Assembly: GCA_017656235.1 (NCBI GenBank)
Contig: JACDOF010000001.1
Coordinates: 496,001-560,000 of the forward strand
Direction: 5' to 3'
Source of the DNA: Brevibacillus sp.
GTDB taxonomy: Bacteria; Bacillota; Bacilli; Brevibacillales; Brevibacillaceae
DNA: 64,000 nucleotides
The notes under the pieces are model-generated. The model saw only the letters and a program-made list of their open reading frames with translations, searched no databases and had not been told where the DNA came from. Made by a program: the position numbers and the translations under genes. Of this stretch, positions 1 through 8,091 are shown in pieces (the stretch's first letter is position 1; each line of letters begins with the position of its first letter).

Positions 1-552
1 ACTTACATTGTTGCCCAAAACGAAACGGGCATGTATCTCATCGATCAACATGCAGCCCAGGAGCGCATCTTCTACGAGTATTTTATGAGCAAACTTCGTC
101 AGGAGAATACAGCCAGTCAGATGCTGCTGTTCCCGCATACAGTCGAGTGTTCCGCCGGCGAGGAGGCGCTGCTTCAACAACACCTGCCGCTGCTTCAATC
201 ATTTGGTTTGGAGATCGAATGGTTTGGGAATCGAACGTTTCTCGTTCGTGCTCATCCCCACTGGTTTCCGGCGGGAAGTGAAGTGGAGGTTATCGATGAG
301 TTAATCTCGTTTGTGCTGGCGGCAGCGGAAAAGGGTACGCCCGACATGAGTGAACTGCGGGAAAAGGCAGCGATTATGATGTCCTGCAAAGCGGCCATCA
401 AAGCGAATCGTTATCTCAACCGGCAGGAGATGGAAGCGCTGCTTGCCAGTTTGCGTTCCACCAGCAGTCCGTTTACCTGCCCCCACGGCAGGCCGATTAT
501 CATCCACTTTACGTCCTATGAGTTGGAGAAAATGTTTAAGCGAGTGATGTAA
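1..552 (+). CDS. mutL: DNA mismatch repair protein MutL, C-terminal part (5' end outside window)
   Basis: Mismatch repair: MutL couples MutS recognition to strand removal. The reading frame is open from base 1, so only the last 183 residues are seen: the C-terminal dimerisation and endonuclease domain. The motif DQHAAQERIFYE fits the DQHA(X)2E(X)4E metal site of nicking MutL proteins, which occur in bacteria without MutH. Two further motifs of that site, SCKAAIKAN and CPHGRP, are present near the end. The methyltransferase gene begins 2 bases after the stop, so these genes are probably cotranscribed. Confidence 0.96.
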   Translation, partial: TYIVAQNETGMYLIDQHAAQERIFYEYFMSKLRQENTASQMLLFPHTVECSAGEEALLQQHLPLLQSFGLEIEWFGNRTFLVRAHPHWFPAGSEVEVIDELISFVLAAAEKGTPDMSELREKAAIMMSCKAAIKANRYLNRQEMEALLASLRSTSSPFTCPHGRPIIIHFTSYELEKMFKRVM

Positions 553-554
553 AG

Positions 555-1340
555 GTGATCGTGACTACCGGCTTGACACCGAATGCGCAGGTACGTCTGC
601 ACGCAATCGAACTGGCCGAGCGGCATGGTTTGCCGCTCGTTGAGCGGGGGGAGCACTCACTCGATGAACTGCGGCGCCTCTATCAGACGGATGAGATCCT
701 TGTGGTTACTGCCAAGGGGACACGTTTGGAGTCAAGCGAGGGGGAGCCGTTCTTTTTTCACCCGAATACTGCTGCCTTTCGTATAAAGCGCCTGGAGAGA
801 GGCGATACTGATACTATGCTTCGCGTCTGCCAAATTAAACCAGGTGATCACGTATTGGACGCCACCTTGGGCCTCGCGGCGGATGCCATTGTCTTTGCCC
901 ACGCCGTCGGAGAAACTGGCCGGGTGGTTGGCGTGGAAGCACAGCGGACAATCGCCCTGGTTGTGGAAGACGGACTACGTCACTACCGGGATGGTTCGGA
1001 GACACTGCGGCAGGCGATGTCCCGCGTGGAAGTTGTGTTGGATCACCACCTCACTTTTTTGCAATCTCAGCCAGACTGTTCGTTTGATGTCGTATACTTT
1101 GATCCGATGTTTGAGCGCCAGGTTTCGTTGTCTTCCGGCATTGCAGCATTGAGGAGATTTGCGGAAGCCGGTTTGCCGGATGAAGCCGCGATTTCCGAGG
1201 CGCTGCGGGTTGCCAGACGCCGGGTGGTGCTGAAAGAAGGAAAAACAGGGAGGCTGTACGAGCGGTTTGGTTTTACACCTTTTCGCAATCGTCGCGATCA
1301 GGTGACATATAGTTTTAAAGAGAAAGACGGAGGGGAGTGA
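555..1340 (+). CDS. Class I SAM-dependent methyltransferase, RsmJ-like
   Basis: A 261-residue protein with a Rossmann methyltransferase core. DATLGLAADA (about residue 100) is the SAM-binding motif I region, and YFDPMF (about 178) matches the DPMF motif of the RsmJ (DUF548) family, which methylates 16S rRNA in enterobacteria. Whether this one acts on rRNA is inference. The GTG start at 555 lies 2 bases after the mutL stop; GTG at 561, behind AAGGTG, is an alternative. The stop is followed immediately by miaA, so it sits inside a mutL-miaA-hfq type operon. Confidence 0.8.
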   Translation: MIVTTGLTPNAQVRLHAIELAERHGLPLVERGEHSLDELRRLYQTDEILVVTAKGTRLESSEGEPFFFHPNTAAFRIKRLERGDTDTMLRVCQIKPGDHVLDATLGLAADAIVFAHAVGETGRVVGVEAQRTIALVVEDGLRHYRDGSETLRQAMSRVEVVLDHHLTFLQSQPDCSFDVVYFDPMFERQVSLSSGIAALRRFAEAGLPDEAAISEALRVARRRVVLKEGKTGRLYERFGFTPFRNRRDQVTYSFKEKDGGE

Positions 1341-1341
1341 C

Positions 1342-2295
1342 GTGCAGGAAAAACAGCCACTGGTAGTGATCGTGGGACCTACGGCTGTAGGCAAGACCGC
1401 GCTCAGCCTGACGCTGGCCCGACGACTAAACGGCGAGATCATCTCCGGCGACTCCATGCAGGTGTACCGCCAGATGGACATTGGGACGGCGAAGGCGACT
1501 CCGGAAGAGCGCTCTGTCGTGCCTCACCACTTGATTGACATTATCGATCCCGACGAGGAGTATTCCGTCGCTCACTTTCAGGAGATGGCTACCCGCCTGA
1601 TCGCTGATATTCATCGTCGCGGTCGCCTGCCGTTTATTGTAGGGGGGACGGGACTGTACATCGAATCTGTAACGCATCGCTTTCAGTTTTCGGATGCAGC
1701 GCAGGATCATGAGCTGCGGGAACGACTGAAGCGACTGGCGGAGGCAGAAGGGGTGGAGGCTTTGCACCGGCAGTTGGCCTTGATTGATCCCGTAACGGCA
1801 GAGCGGCTTCATCCCAACGATGTAAAGCGTGTGATCCGCGCCATTGAGATTTACGAGCTGACAGGTCAGCGGATGTCCGACTATCAGTACCGGGCCCAAC
1901 AATCGCCTTACGATTTGTACATGATCGGTCTTACGATGGAACGCGCGTTGTTGTATGAACGGATTAACCGGCGGGTCGATCAAATGATCGAGGACGGGCT
2001 GGTGGAGGAAGTGCGGCAGCTGCTTGATCGCGGCTACGACCCGTCGCTTGTCTCGATGCAGGGACTGGGATACAAGGAACTGGTTCCATATCTTTACGGT
2101 GAGATTCCATTGCAGCAGGCAATTGCCGAGATAAAGAAGCGGACGCGCCGATTTGCCAAACGGCAGCTTTCCTGGTTCCGGCGGATACCGGACGTACACT
2201 GGTTTGATGTGAGCAATCCCGAGAACTATCCGTCCATTGTGGATACAATTCACCATGCATTGGCAGGAAAGTTTCTCCGTACACCGAATATATAA
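1342..2295 (+). CDS. miaA: tRNA dimethylallyltransferase MiaA
   Basis: Transfers a dimethylallyl group to A37 of tRNAs that read codons starting with U. The product has 317 residues, usual for the family. It opens with a P-loop, GPTAVGKT (residues 12-19), followed by SGDSMQVYRQMDIGTAK (substrate site) and FIVGGTGLY; the C-terminal half has RRFAKRQLSWFR. The GTG start follows the methyltransferase stop by one base, with GGAGGGGAG as ribosome binding site. hfq follows after 30 bases, the classical miaA-hfq order. Confidence 0.97.
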   Translation: MQEKQPLVVIVGPTAVGKTALSLTLARRLNGEIISGDSMQVYRQMDIGTAKATPEERSVVPHHLIDIIDPDEEYSVAHFQEMATRLIADIHRRGRLPFIVGGTGLYIESVTHRFQFSDAAQDHELRERLKRLAEAEGVEALHRQLALIDPVTAERLHPNDVKRVIRAIEIYELTGQRMSDYQYRAQQSPYDLYMIGLTMERALLYERINRRVDQMIEDGLVEEVRQLLDRGYDPSLVSMQGLGYKELVPYLYGEIPLQQAIAEIKKRTRRFAKRQLSWFRRIPDVHWFDVSNPENYPSIVDTIHHALAGKFLRTPNI

Positions 2296-2325
2296 CTTAC
2301 AAGTCCTGTTAGGGGGTAAATGATC

Positions 2326-2571
2326 ATGAAGCAGTCGATCAACATCCAAGATACGTTTTTGAACCATTTGCGCAAGGAAAACGTCGCCGTCACCATCTAT
2401 CTGGTAAATGGTTTTCAACTGCGGGGATATATCAAGGCATTTGACAACTTCACCATTGTGATTGACAGTGAAGGCAAACAGCAGTTGGTTTACAAGCACG
2501 CCATTTCCACTTTTACACCACAGCGCCCCGTGTCGCTGGTTCCTCCGGAAAACAACCAACAACAGCAATAG
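2326..2571 (+). CDS. hfq: RNA chaperone Hfq
   Basis: Small Sm-like protein that forms a hexameric ring and binds small RNAs and A-rich RNA. The Sm1 region includes [16 protein letters not shown]; the Sm2 signature is YKHAISTF. I chose ATG 2326 (MKQSINIQD, 81 residues) because AGGGGG at 2311-2316 is 9 bases upstream and because B. subtilis Hfq also starts near there; ATG 2320, in frame, is only 3 bases from that site. The Gln/Asn-rich tail ENNQQQQ is short. A hairpin directly after the stop probably ends the mutL-hfq transcript. Confidence 0.96.
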   Translation: MKQSINIQDTFLNHLRKENVAVTIYLVNGFQLRGYIKAFDNFTIVIDSEGKQQLVYKHAISTFTPQRPVSLVPPENNQQQQ

Positions 2572-2613
2572 CAGGCGACAAAGCCGGAATTGTCCGATTC
2601 CCGGCTTTCCTGC
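2571..2613 (+). terminator. Hairpin after hfq, probable terminator
   Basis: AAAGCCGG (2580-2587) pairs with CCGGCTTT (2601-2608) around a 13-base loop, and an outer GCAGG/CCTGC pair (2571-2575 with 2609-2613) extends the stem. The tail TGTCTTA is a weak U-tract. The remaining stretch to 2855 shows no gene or repeat that I can support. Confidence 0.6.
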
Positions 2614-2855
2614 TGTCTTAAACCATTAACGAAACGTTCGTCGCAGCAGATGTCATTCGTTGATCTGCCCCTCGAGGACTTCAACGTGCGGCGAATCAGG
2701 AGAAAAGCGTCCTTCGTTCGCTTGGTCGAGCGATGGATGCTTTTATTTTTTTCTGCGAAGGACAAATGAGCTTACATGCAAGGGCCTGACCCGGCCAGCC
2801 TGCATGGATGGGTTGGACAAGTAGATAACACTTCCTGCACTTTTAGAAAAACTCC

Positions 2856-2885
2856 TTGACGAGAGAATGAAAGCGTTTTTATAAT
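2856..2885 (+). promoter_or_regulatory. Sigma-A promoter of the first paa operon
   Basis: TTGACG (2856-2861) and TATAAT (2880-2885) with an 18-base spacer, about 90 bases before the EthD gene. It overlaps a cre-like sequence and is followed by a repeated ACG-containing operator candidate. Confidence 0.8.
2867..2881 (+). promoter_or_regulatory. Candidate cre (CcpA) site in the first paa promoter
   Basis: ATGAAAGCGTTTTTA matches the Bacillus cre consensus WTGNAANCGNWNNCW at every fixed base except one (T where C is expected near the 3' end). It occupies the -35/-10 spacer and touches the -10 box, a position where CcpA binding would block polymerase. This implies catabolite repression of phenylacetate use; inferred from sequence only. 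Confidence 0.6.
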
Positions 2886-2898
2886 AAAAATACGGAAT

Positions 2899-2921
2899 TG
2901 CGTTATAAATACGTTATATAA
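2899..2921 (+). promoter_or_regulatory. Candidate PaaX operator, first paa operon
   Basis: TGCGTTATAAATACG (2899-2913) matches 11 of 15 bases of the element found before paaA, and the following ACGTTATATAA (2911-2921) is the exact reverse complement of an 11-mer before paaA. It lies just downstream of the -10 box. Assignment to PaaX is inferred from the regulon pattern. Confidence 0.5.
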
Positions 2922-2976
2922 TATGTTCGTCATATGATGGGTGCACATGGCGAAACATGAGAACAGGGAGGAAAAA

Positions 2977-3276
2977 ATGGTTAAGTTAATTGCTGTTTAT
3001 CGCAAACCGGAAGATGTCGAAGCATTTGATCAACATTACTTCAACGTGCATGCCCCGCTGGCAGCCAAGATGCCTGGTCTCATCAAGCTGGAAGTGAACA
3101 AGATTTACGGTGGACCGATGGGAGAAAGCGATCTGCATCTAATCGCGGAAATGTATTTTGAAAGTAAAGAGGTATTAATGGCGGCTCTATCATCTCCGGA
3201 AGGAAAAGCAGCGGGCAAGGATTTGATGGGATTTGCCGGAAAACTGGTATCCATGCACTTCGCGGAAGTCTTGTAG
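2977..3276 (+). CDS. EthD-family protein of the phenylacetate cluster
   Basis: A 99-residue ferredoxin-like alpha/beta barrel protein of the EthD family: short beta strand VKLIAVYRKP, the conserved HYFNVHAPLAAKMPGL region near residues 17-32, and the FAGKLVSMHFAEV end. EthD proteins often accompany oxygenases; no reaction is established for this type. ATG 2977 is chosen because AGGGAGG lies 6-7 bases upstream, although the frame is open to GTG 2941. First gene of the paa island, 10 bases before paaI. Confidence 0.8.
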   Translation: MVKLIAVYRKPEDVEAFDQHYFNVHAPLAAKMPGLIKLEVNKIYGGPMGESDLHLIAEMYFESKEVLMAALSSPEGKAAGKDLMGFAGKLVSMHFAEVL

Positions 3277-3286
3277 GTGACCGGGA

Positions 3287-3739
3287 ATGAACAAATACCC
3301 GAGCGATCAAGAAACCCATGCGAAATACTACGGACAGATTTGCGAGAAAGTGAAGCAGGATGCCTTCGCTCGATTTCTTGGCATAAAGCTGCTCGAGTTG
3401 GGCGAGGGTACTGCCACAGCGGAATTGGTGGTGGACGACCGGATGCTAAATGCGCACGGCACTGCTCATGGGGCGGTGATATTCTCTCTTGCCGATTTCG
3501 TGTTCGCCGCAGCCTGTAATTCTTATGGAAAAACCGCCGTTGCCCTTTCGATGAATATCGGATTTTTGGCTCCCAGCTTTCAGGGAGCGCTGTTGCGGGC
3601 AACTGCCACCGAAGAGAGACGAAACAATCGTACGGCTTGGTACCGGATCAGAGTGGAGAGCGAAAATGAGCTGGTTGCTACCCTTGACGCGCTGGCCTAT
3701 CGCAAAAATGATTATTTTGTGCCGATAGAAACAGAGTAA
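3287..3739 (+). CDS. paaI: PaaI-type hotdog thioesterase
   Basis: A 150-residue single-hotdog acyl-CoA thioesterase. NAHGTAHGAVIFSLAD (about residues 54-69) is the PaaI signature: the Asn/His and the Asp at the end of this stretch are the usual catalytic positions. PaaI hydrolyses dead-end ring-hydroxylated phenylacetyl-CoA products and frees CoA. It follows the EthD gene by 10 bases. Length is typical (about 140). A second thioesterase of the same fold follows. Confidence 0.88.
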   Translation: MNKYPSDQETHAKYYGQICEKVKQDAFARFLGIKLLELGEGTATAELVVDDRMLNAHGTAHGAVIFSLADFVFAAACNSYGKTAVALSMNIGFLAPSFQGALLRATATEERRNNRTAWYRIRVESENELVATLDALAYRKNDYFVPIETE

Positions 3740-3800
3740 GGTGGGAGATTTCCGGTAATTGACCATTTTTTCTTTATTTTCAGCAGCAGGGGTGGAAATC

Positions 3801-4199
3801 GTGACAAGTAGCAGCAAGAACCGTTTCAATCATTACCTGGGGATTGAAATATGTCATGCAGATGAAAACGGGTGCAGGGCAGCCTTAAAAATCCGTCCGG
3901 AGCTGTATAACAGCATAGAAGGGGTTGTTCATGGGGGGGTTACCGCTACGCTGGCGGATGTCGTCATGGGACATGCAGCGGCGCCTCATGTGGACGGTGT
4001 GCAGCAGTGCGTAACCGTCGAAAGCAAGATTCACTACCTTGCTCCGGCAAGAGGGGAACTGCTTGTAGCCGAGTCCGGGGTATTGAAAAGGGGCGGCAGG
4101 CTGATTGTGATGGAAGCCCGGGTTACCTGCGACGGAGAGCTCGTTGCTTATGCCACCGGCACCTACGCGCGGGTTAAACAGAAACAGCGGGAGAAGTGA
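3801..4199 (+). CDS. Second PaaI-like hotdog thioesterase
   Basis: A 132-residue hotdog protein. NSIEGVVHGGVTATLADVVMG is the active-site segment (HGG and Asp). GTG 3801 is chosen as start because AGGGGTGG sits 4 bases upstream; the open frame reaches back to 3759 but that part has no homology-like character. It shares the fold but little sequence with the upstream PaaI, so this is an old paralogue pair rather than a recent duplication. Its role beside PaaI is unknown; detoxifying another acyl-CoA is plausible. Confidence 0.8.
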   Translation: MTSSSKNRFNHYLGIEICHADENGCRAALKIRPELYNSIEGVVHGGVTATLADVVMGHAAAPHVDGVQQCVTVESKIHYLAPARGELLVAESGVLKRGGRLIVMEARVTCDGELVAYATGTYARVKQKQREK

Positions 4200-4209
4200 G
4201 GGGGATCAT

Positions 4210-4995
4210 ATGGAACAGGAAACGGTGCTGCTAAAGCGGCAAGACTGCATCGGGATCATCAAGCTGAATCGACCCAATGAGCTGAACACATTCAATTACC
4301 CAACGCTCGTTCGATTGGGAGAAATTATTGAAGAATTGCAGCAGGACGTGAAGGGAACGCGCGTCGTGATCTTGCAGGCTGAGGGCAGAGCGTTTTCCGC
4401 CGGCGCAGATTTAAAGGAACGCCGTACATTGAACGAGCAGCAAGTACGGCGAAATGTCAAAAAAATCAGGGACGTGTTTTCCGCACTGGAGCGGCTTCCC
4501 CAACCGACGATTGCCGCCATCAACGGGTTTGCGTTCGGGGGAGGCTTCGAATTGGCCCTCTCCTGTGATTTTCGCTACGCCGTGAGAGATTCCAAGATGG
4601 GTCTGACAGAGGTGAGCCTGGGGATTATTCCCGGTGCAGGAGGAACGCAGCGCCTGCCCAGGTTGATCGGCTTCGCCAAGGCAAAAGAACTGATCTTGAC
4701 CGCACGCAAAGTCAGCGCCGAGGAAGCGATGAATTTCGGCATTCTCAATGGAGTGGCGGACAATTTGGAACAACTGCAAGAGATTGTATCCGCTTTGGCA
4801 AATGAGATCCTCGCCAACGCTCCACTGGCCGTCTATCAAGCCAAATTCGCGATTGACCGGGGAAGCAGCGTGGACCTGCAAACCGGTTTGGAGCTTGAAT
4901 CAAAAGCGTATGAAGTGATTATTCCGACGAAAGATCGGCTGGAAGCTCTGGACGCCTTTCGAGAAAAACGAAAACCGGTTTTCCGCGGCGAATGA
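4210..4995 (+). CDS. Enoyl-CoA hydratase/isomerase family protein
   Basis: A 261-residue crotonase. The oxyanion-hole segments are AFSAGADLKER (about residues 64-74) and NGFAFGGGFELALSCD; both catalytic Glu positions are kept, in GGFELAL and in TEVSLGIIPGAGGTQRLP. The long C-terminal helix ends AFREKRKPVFRGE, as usual. The sequence resembles methylglutaconyl-CoA-hydratase-type crotonases more than PaaF. Because no paaZ fusion is present, a role in oxepin-CoA hydrolysis or in lower beta-oxidation is possible but unproven. Start ATG 4210 follows GAGGGGGAT. Confidence 0.88.
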   Translation: MEQETVLLKRQDCIGIIKLNRPNELNTFNYPTLVRLGEIIEELQQDVKGTRVVILQAEGRAFSAGADLKERRTLNEQQVRRNVKKIRDVFSALERLPQPTIAAINGFAFGGGFELALSCDFRYAVRDSKMGLTEVSLGIIPGAGGTQRLPRLIGFAKAKELILTARKVSAEEAMNFGILNGVADNLEQLQEIVSALANEILANAPLAVYQAKFAIDRGSSVDLQTGLELESKAYEVIIPTKDRLEALDAFREKRKPVFRGE

Positions 4996-5050
4996 CCTAT
5001 CGCCCATTTCTTTTTCCGAAATTTCCCTGTATTTTATCTATTTCAAATAG

Positions 5051-5079
5051 TTTACAATGATTGAAAAGTTCCGCATAAT
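5051..5079 (+). promoter_or_regulatory. Sigma-A promoter before paaK
   Basis: TTTACA (5051-5056), 17-base spacer, CATAAT (5074-5079), 30 bases before the paaK start. The 15-base element found before the EthD, paaX and paaA genes is not seen here. Confidence 0.6.
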
Positions 5080-5109
5080 TTGAAGGTTTGAAGGTAAGGA
5101 GGAAGGCAG

Positions 5110-6438
5110 ATGATCTTTAATGTTGAAGTGGAAGCAATGTCCCGTGAAAAAATGAAAGCGATTCAACTGGAAAGGCTGAAACAAACAGTAAAACGGGCTT
5201 ATGAAAATGTTCCCTTTCAGAAGGCATCGTTCGACAAGTCAGGGATCAAACCGGAGGATATCCAGTCTCTGGAGGATATCCAGAAGCTGCCGTTTATGAA
5301 AAAGTCCGACCTGCGGGAAAACTATCCGTTTGGGTTGTTTGCTGCAGAGATGAAAGATATCGTGCGGATTCACGGTTCGTCCGGGACAAAAGGAAAACCA
5401 ACGGTCGTCGGATATACGAAAAAAGATATCGAAAACTGGTCGGAAATTGTCGCCAGAGCAATCTGCTGCGCGGGCGGCCGCCCCGGCGATGTGTTTCACA
5501 ATGCTTATGGGTACGGCCTGTTTACGGGCGGGCTGGGGCTACATTACGGCATTGAGTACTTGGGAGCGGTTGCCGTGCCGGTCTCCGGCGGGAATACCAG
5601 TCGGCAAATCACGCTGATTCAGGATTTCCAGCCGCGCGGATTATCGGCTACGCCGTCTTACGTGCTGAATATTGTGGAAGAGATGAAAAAAATGGGCATC
5701 AATCCTCGTGAAACAAGCGTGGAATACGGGATATTTGGTGCGGAACCCTGGTCGGAGGAGATGCGTGAGCAGCTTGAAGAGGAGTTAAATATCAAAGCAA
5801 TTGATATTTACGGGCTAAGTGAAGTGATGGGGCCGGGCGTCTCCATCGAGTGCTGGGAGGCGCAGGACGGTTTGCATATCGCGGAAGACCATTTTCTGGC
5901 GGAAATCATCGATCCGAAAACCGGAGAGCTGCTGCCATACGGAGAGGAAGGGGAACTGGTGTTTACCTCGCTCACCAAAGAAGCATTCCCTGTGATTCGC
6001 TACCGCACAGGAGATATCGCTTCGCTTCATCCGGAAACATGCAAGTGCGGGCGAACCACGATCAGGATGTCGCGTATCAAAGGTAGAGTGGACGATATGC
6101 TGATTATTCGCGGTGTAAATGTATTTCCGACAGAAATAGAATCGGTGCTGCTAACATTTAAACAGCTTGCTCCGCATTATCAGGTAGTGATTGAACGCGA
6201 GGGTGCGCTCGACCGATTCGAAATACACTGCGAGATTACGTCCGAATATATGAGCCAGATCGGTAATTTGGCAGACAGCCAGGAGATAGCCGATTTGTCC
6301 AAAGTGATTTCCCGTGCGATGAAAGACATGTTGGGGGTTTCCGTCGTATTGCGCGTGAACAAGCCCCATTCGATTGCGCGCAGCGAGGGCAAAGCGATTC
6401 GGATTGTGGACAACCGCAGCAAAGCCGTTACGGCATAG
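5110..6438 (+). CDS. paaK: Phenylacetate-CoA ligase PaaK
   Basis: Activates phenylacetate to phenylacetyl-CoA with ATP, the entry step. The product has 442 residues (family about 430-440). It has the adenylation P-loop HGSSGTKGKPTVVGY (about residues 93-107), the YGLSEVMGPG motif (about 236-245), YRTGDI, and the C-terminal lid with the IKGRVDDMLIIRGVNVFPTEIE stretch containing the hinge and lid motifs. The CKCGR sequence is the small Cys pair common in this family. Ribosome binding site AAGGAGGAAGG. It starts its own transcription unit or is read from both upstream promoters. Confidence 0.96.
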   Translation: MIFNVEVEAMSREKMKAIQLERLKQTVKRAYENVPFQKASFDKSGIKPEDIQSLEDIQKLPFMKKSDLRENYPFGLFAAEMKDIVRIHGSSGTKGKPTVVGYTKKDIENWSEIVARAICCAGGRPGDVFHNAYGYGLFTGGLGLHYGIEYLGAVAVPVSGGNTSRQITLIQDFQPRGLSATPSYVLNIVEEMKKMGINPRETSVEYGIFGAEPWSEEMREQLEEELNIKAIDIYGLSEVMGPGVSIECWEAQDGLHIAEDHFLAEIIDPKTGELLPYGEEGELVFTSLTKEAFPVIRYRTGDIASLHPETCKCGRTTIRMSRIKGRVDDMLIIRGVNVFPTEIESVLLTFKQLAPHYQVVIEREGALDRFEIHCEITSEYMSQIGNLADSQEIADLSKVISRAMKDMLGVSVVLRVNKPHSIARSEGKAIRIVDNRSKAVTA

Positions 6439-6512
6439 GCAGAGTCCTCATTCATACAGCCGCCTCCGCGGAGCCGGAAGCATACCCAGTTTGCCGGGAA
6501 GGAAGGAATAGG

Positions 6513-7286
6513 ATGTCATACCAATATATCAAAGTGTCGGTAGATGAAGCGGTGGGGATCATTACCCTAAACCGTCCGGACGTACTGAATGCGTTAAATC
6601 TGCAAGTAGTCGATGAGTTGGTTGCTGAGATGGAACGGATGGATCGTGACGATTCCATTCGTACGATTCTTCTAACCGGAAATGAGAAAGCTTTTGCAGC
6701 AGGTGCAGACATTACCGAGATGGCGGATGAGTCGGCGATTGCGATTATGCTCAAAGATCAATTCGCTGTATGGGACCGGATCGCTAGGATTTCCAAACCG
6801 ATTGTCGCTGCGGTCAGCGGTTTTGTCCTCGGCGGAGGCTGTGAACTGATGATGAACTGCGATCTGATCGTCGCTTCTGAAACAGCGCGAATCGGTCAGC
6901 CGGAAATCAAACTGGGGATCATGCCCGGCGCTGGCGGAACGCAGCGGTTAACCAAAGCGGTAGGGAAACACAGGGCAATGGAAATGCTTATGACCGGCGA
7001 GCCCATCACGGCCGAAGAAGCGCTCCGTTACGGATTGGTCAACAAGGTGGTGCCGGTTGAAGTGTATTTCGAGGAAGCCGTAAAACTGGCGAAACAGCTT
7101 GCTGGCCAGGCGCCGCTGGCCGTTCGCATGATCAAACAAGCCGTTTTCAAAGCGCAAGATTTGCCCCTGGAAGAAGGATTGCACTACGAACGGAACTGTT
7201 TCTACCTTTTGATGGCCAGTGAGGACAGAAAGGAAGGCATCCAAGCGTTTTTGGAAAAGCGGAAACCAACATTCAAGGGGCATTAA
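6513..7286 (+). CDS. paaF: Enoyl-CoA hydratase, PaaF-type
   Basis: A 257-residue crotonase expected to hydrate 2,3-dehydroadipyl-CoA to 3-hydroxyadipyl-CoA. AFAAGADITEM and SGFVLGGGCELMMNCD form the oxyanion hole; both catalytic Glu residues are present (GGCEL and QPEIKLGIMPGAGG). It is flanked by paaK and paaG with short gaps, which supports the PaaF call over a general fatty-acid hydratase. Start ATG 6513 follows GGAAGGAAGG. Confidence 0.88.
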   Translation: MSYQYIKVSVDEAVGIITLNRPDVLNALNLQVVDELVAEMERMDRDDSIRTILLTGNEKAFAAGADITEMADESAIAIMLKDQFAVWDRIARISKPIVAAVSGFVLGGGCELMMNCDLIVASETARIGQPEIKLGIMPGAGGTQRLTKAVGKHRAMEMLMTGEPITAEEALRYGLVNKVVPVEVYFEEAVKLAKQLAGQAPLAVRMIKQAVFKAQDLPLEEGLHYERNCFYLLMASEDRKEGIQAFLEKRKPTFKGH

Positions 7287-7297
7287 GGGGGCATCCC

Positions 7298-8074
7298 ATG
7301 TACGAAACGATTCTCTACGAGGTGTACGATGGCATTGCCAGGATGACAATGAATCGACCCGACAAGTTTAATGCCTTTACCCGGCAGATGAACCGGGAGA
7401 TTACGGAGGCGTTGAAGCAGGCACAGAAAGATGACCATGTTCGCTGCATCGTGCTGACCGGTGCCGGTAAGGCGTTTAACGCCGGTCAGGATCTTGGCGA
7501 TGTGCAGGGGACGGATGTTGATTACGGGGAGTTTCTGAGAAAACGTTACAACCCGATGATCCTGCAGTTTCAGAAAACGGAAAAACCGATAATTGCCGCT
7601 GTCAACGGAGTAGCGGTAGGGGCGGGGATGAGCGTCGCTTTGGCCTGCGATATTCGGCTGGCATCGGAAAATGCCTCCTTTATCGACGTTTTTGTCAGCA
7701 TCGGACTGGTTCCCGATTCCGGGGGGTGTTACTTCCTGCCGCGAATTGTCGGGATCGGCAAGGCGCTTGAGTTGGCAATCACAGGAGAGAAAGTATCAGC
7801 GGAAGAAGCGTACCGCATCGGACTGGTCAATAAAATCTGCTCTGCGGAAAACTTTGAAGCAGAAGTGATGGCGTACGCCGCGAAGCTGGCAAAGCTGCCG
7901 ACACGCGCTGTCGGTTTGATCAAGCGAACGATGTACAAGGGTCTTCAGATGAACCTGGAAGAAACGTTGGAATATGAAGCGTTTGCGCAAGAGATTGCGG
8001 GGAATACCGAGGACCACAAAGAAGGGGTGAAAGCCTTTTTTCAAAAAAGATCGCCAGAGTTTACAGGCAGATAA
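7298..8074 (+). CDS. paaG: Ring 1,2-epoxyphenylacetyl-CoA isomerase PaaG
   Basis: A 258-residue crotonase that rearranges the ring epoxide to the seven-membered oxepin-CoA. PaaG features are clear: AFNAGQDLGD, RYNPMILQF, VNGVAVGAGMSVALACDIRL, and DVFVSIGLVPDSGGCYFLPR, where the Asp of PDSGG is the isomerase acid/base in place of the second hydratase Glu. Gap to paaF is 11 bases; the start is ATG 7298 behind AAGGGGG. Confidence 0.93.
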   Translation: MYETILYEVYDGIARMTMNRPDKFNAFTRQMNREITEALKQAQKDDHVRCIVLTGAGKAFNAGQDLGDVQGTDVDYGEFLRKRYNPMILQFQKTEKPIIAAVNGVAVGAGMSVALACDIRLASENASFIDVFVSIGLVPDSGGCYFLPRIVGIGKALELAITGEKVSAEEAYRIGLVNKICSAENFEAEVMAYAAKLAKLPTRAVGLIKRTMYKGLQMNLEETLEYEAFAQEIAGNTEDHKEGVKAFFQKRSPEFTGR

Positions 8075-8091
8075 TTGAAGGAGGGAATGGC

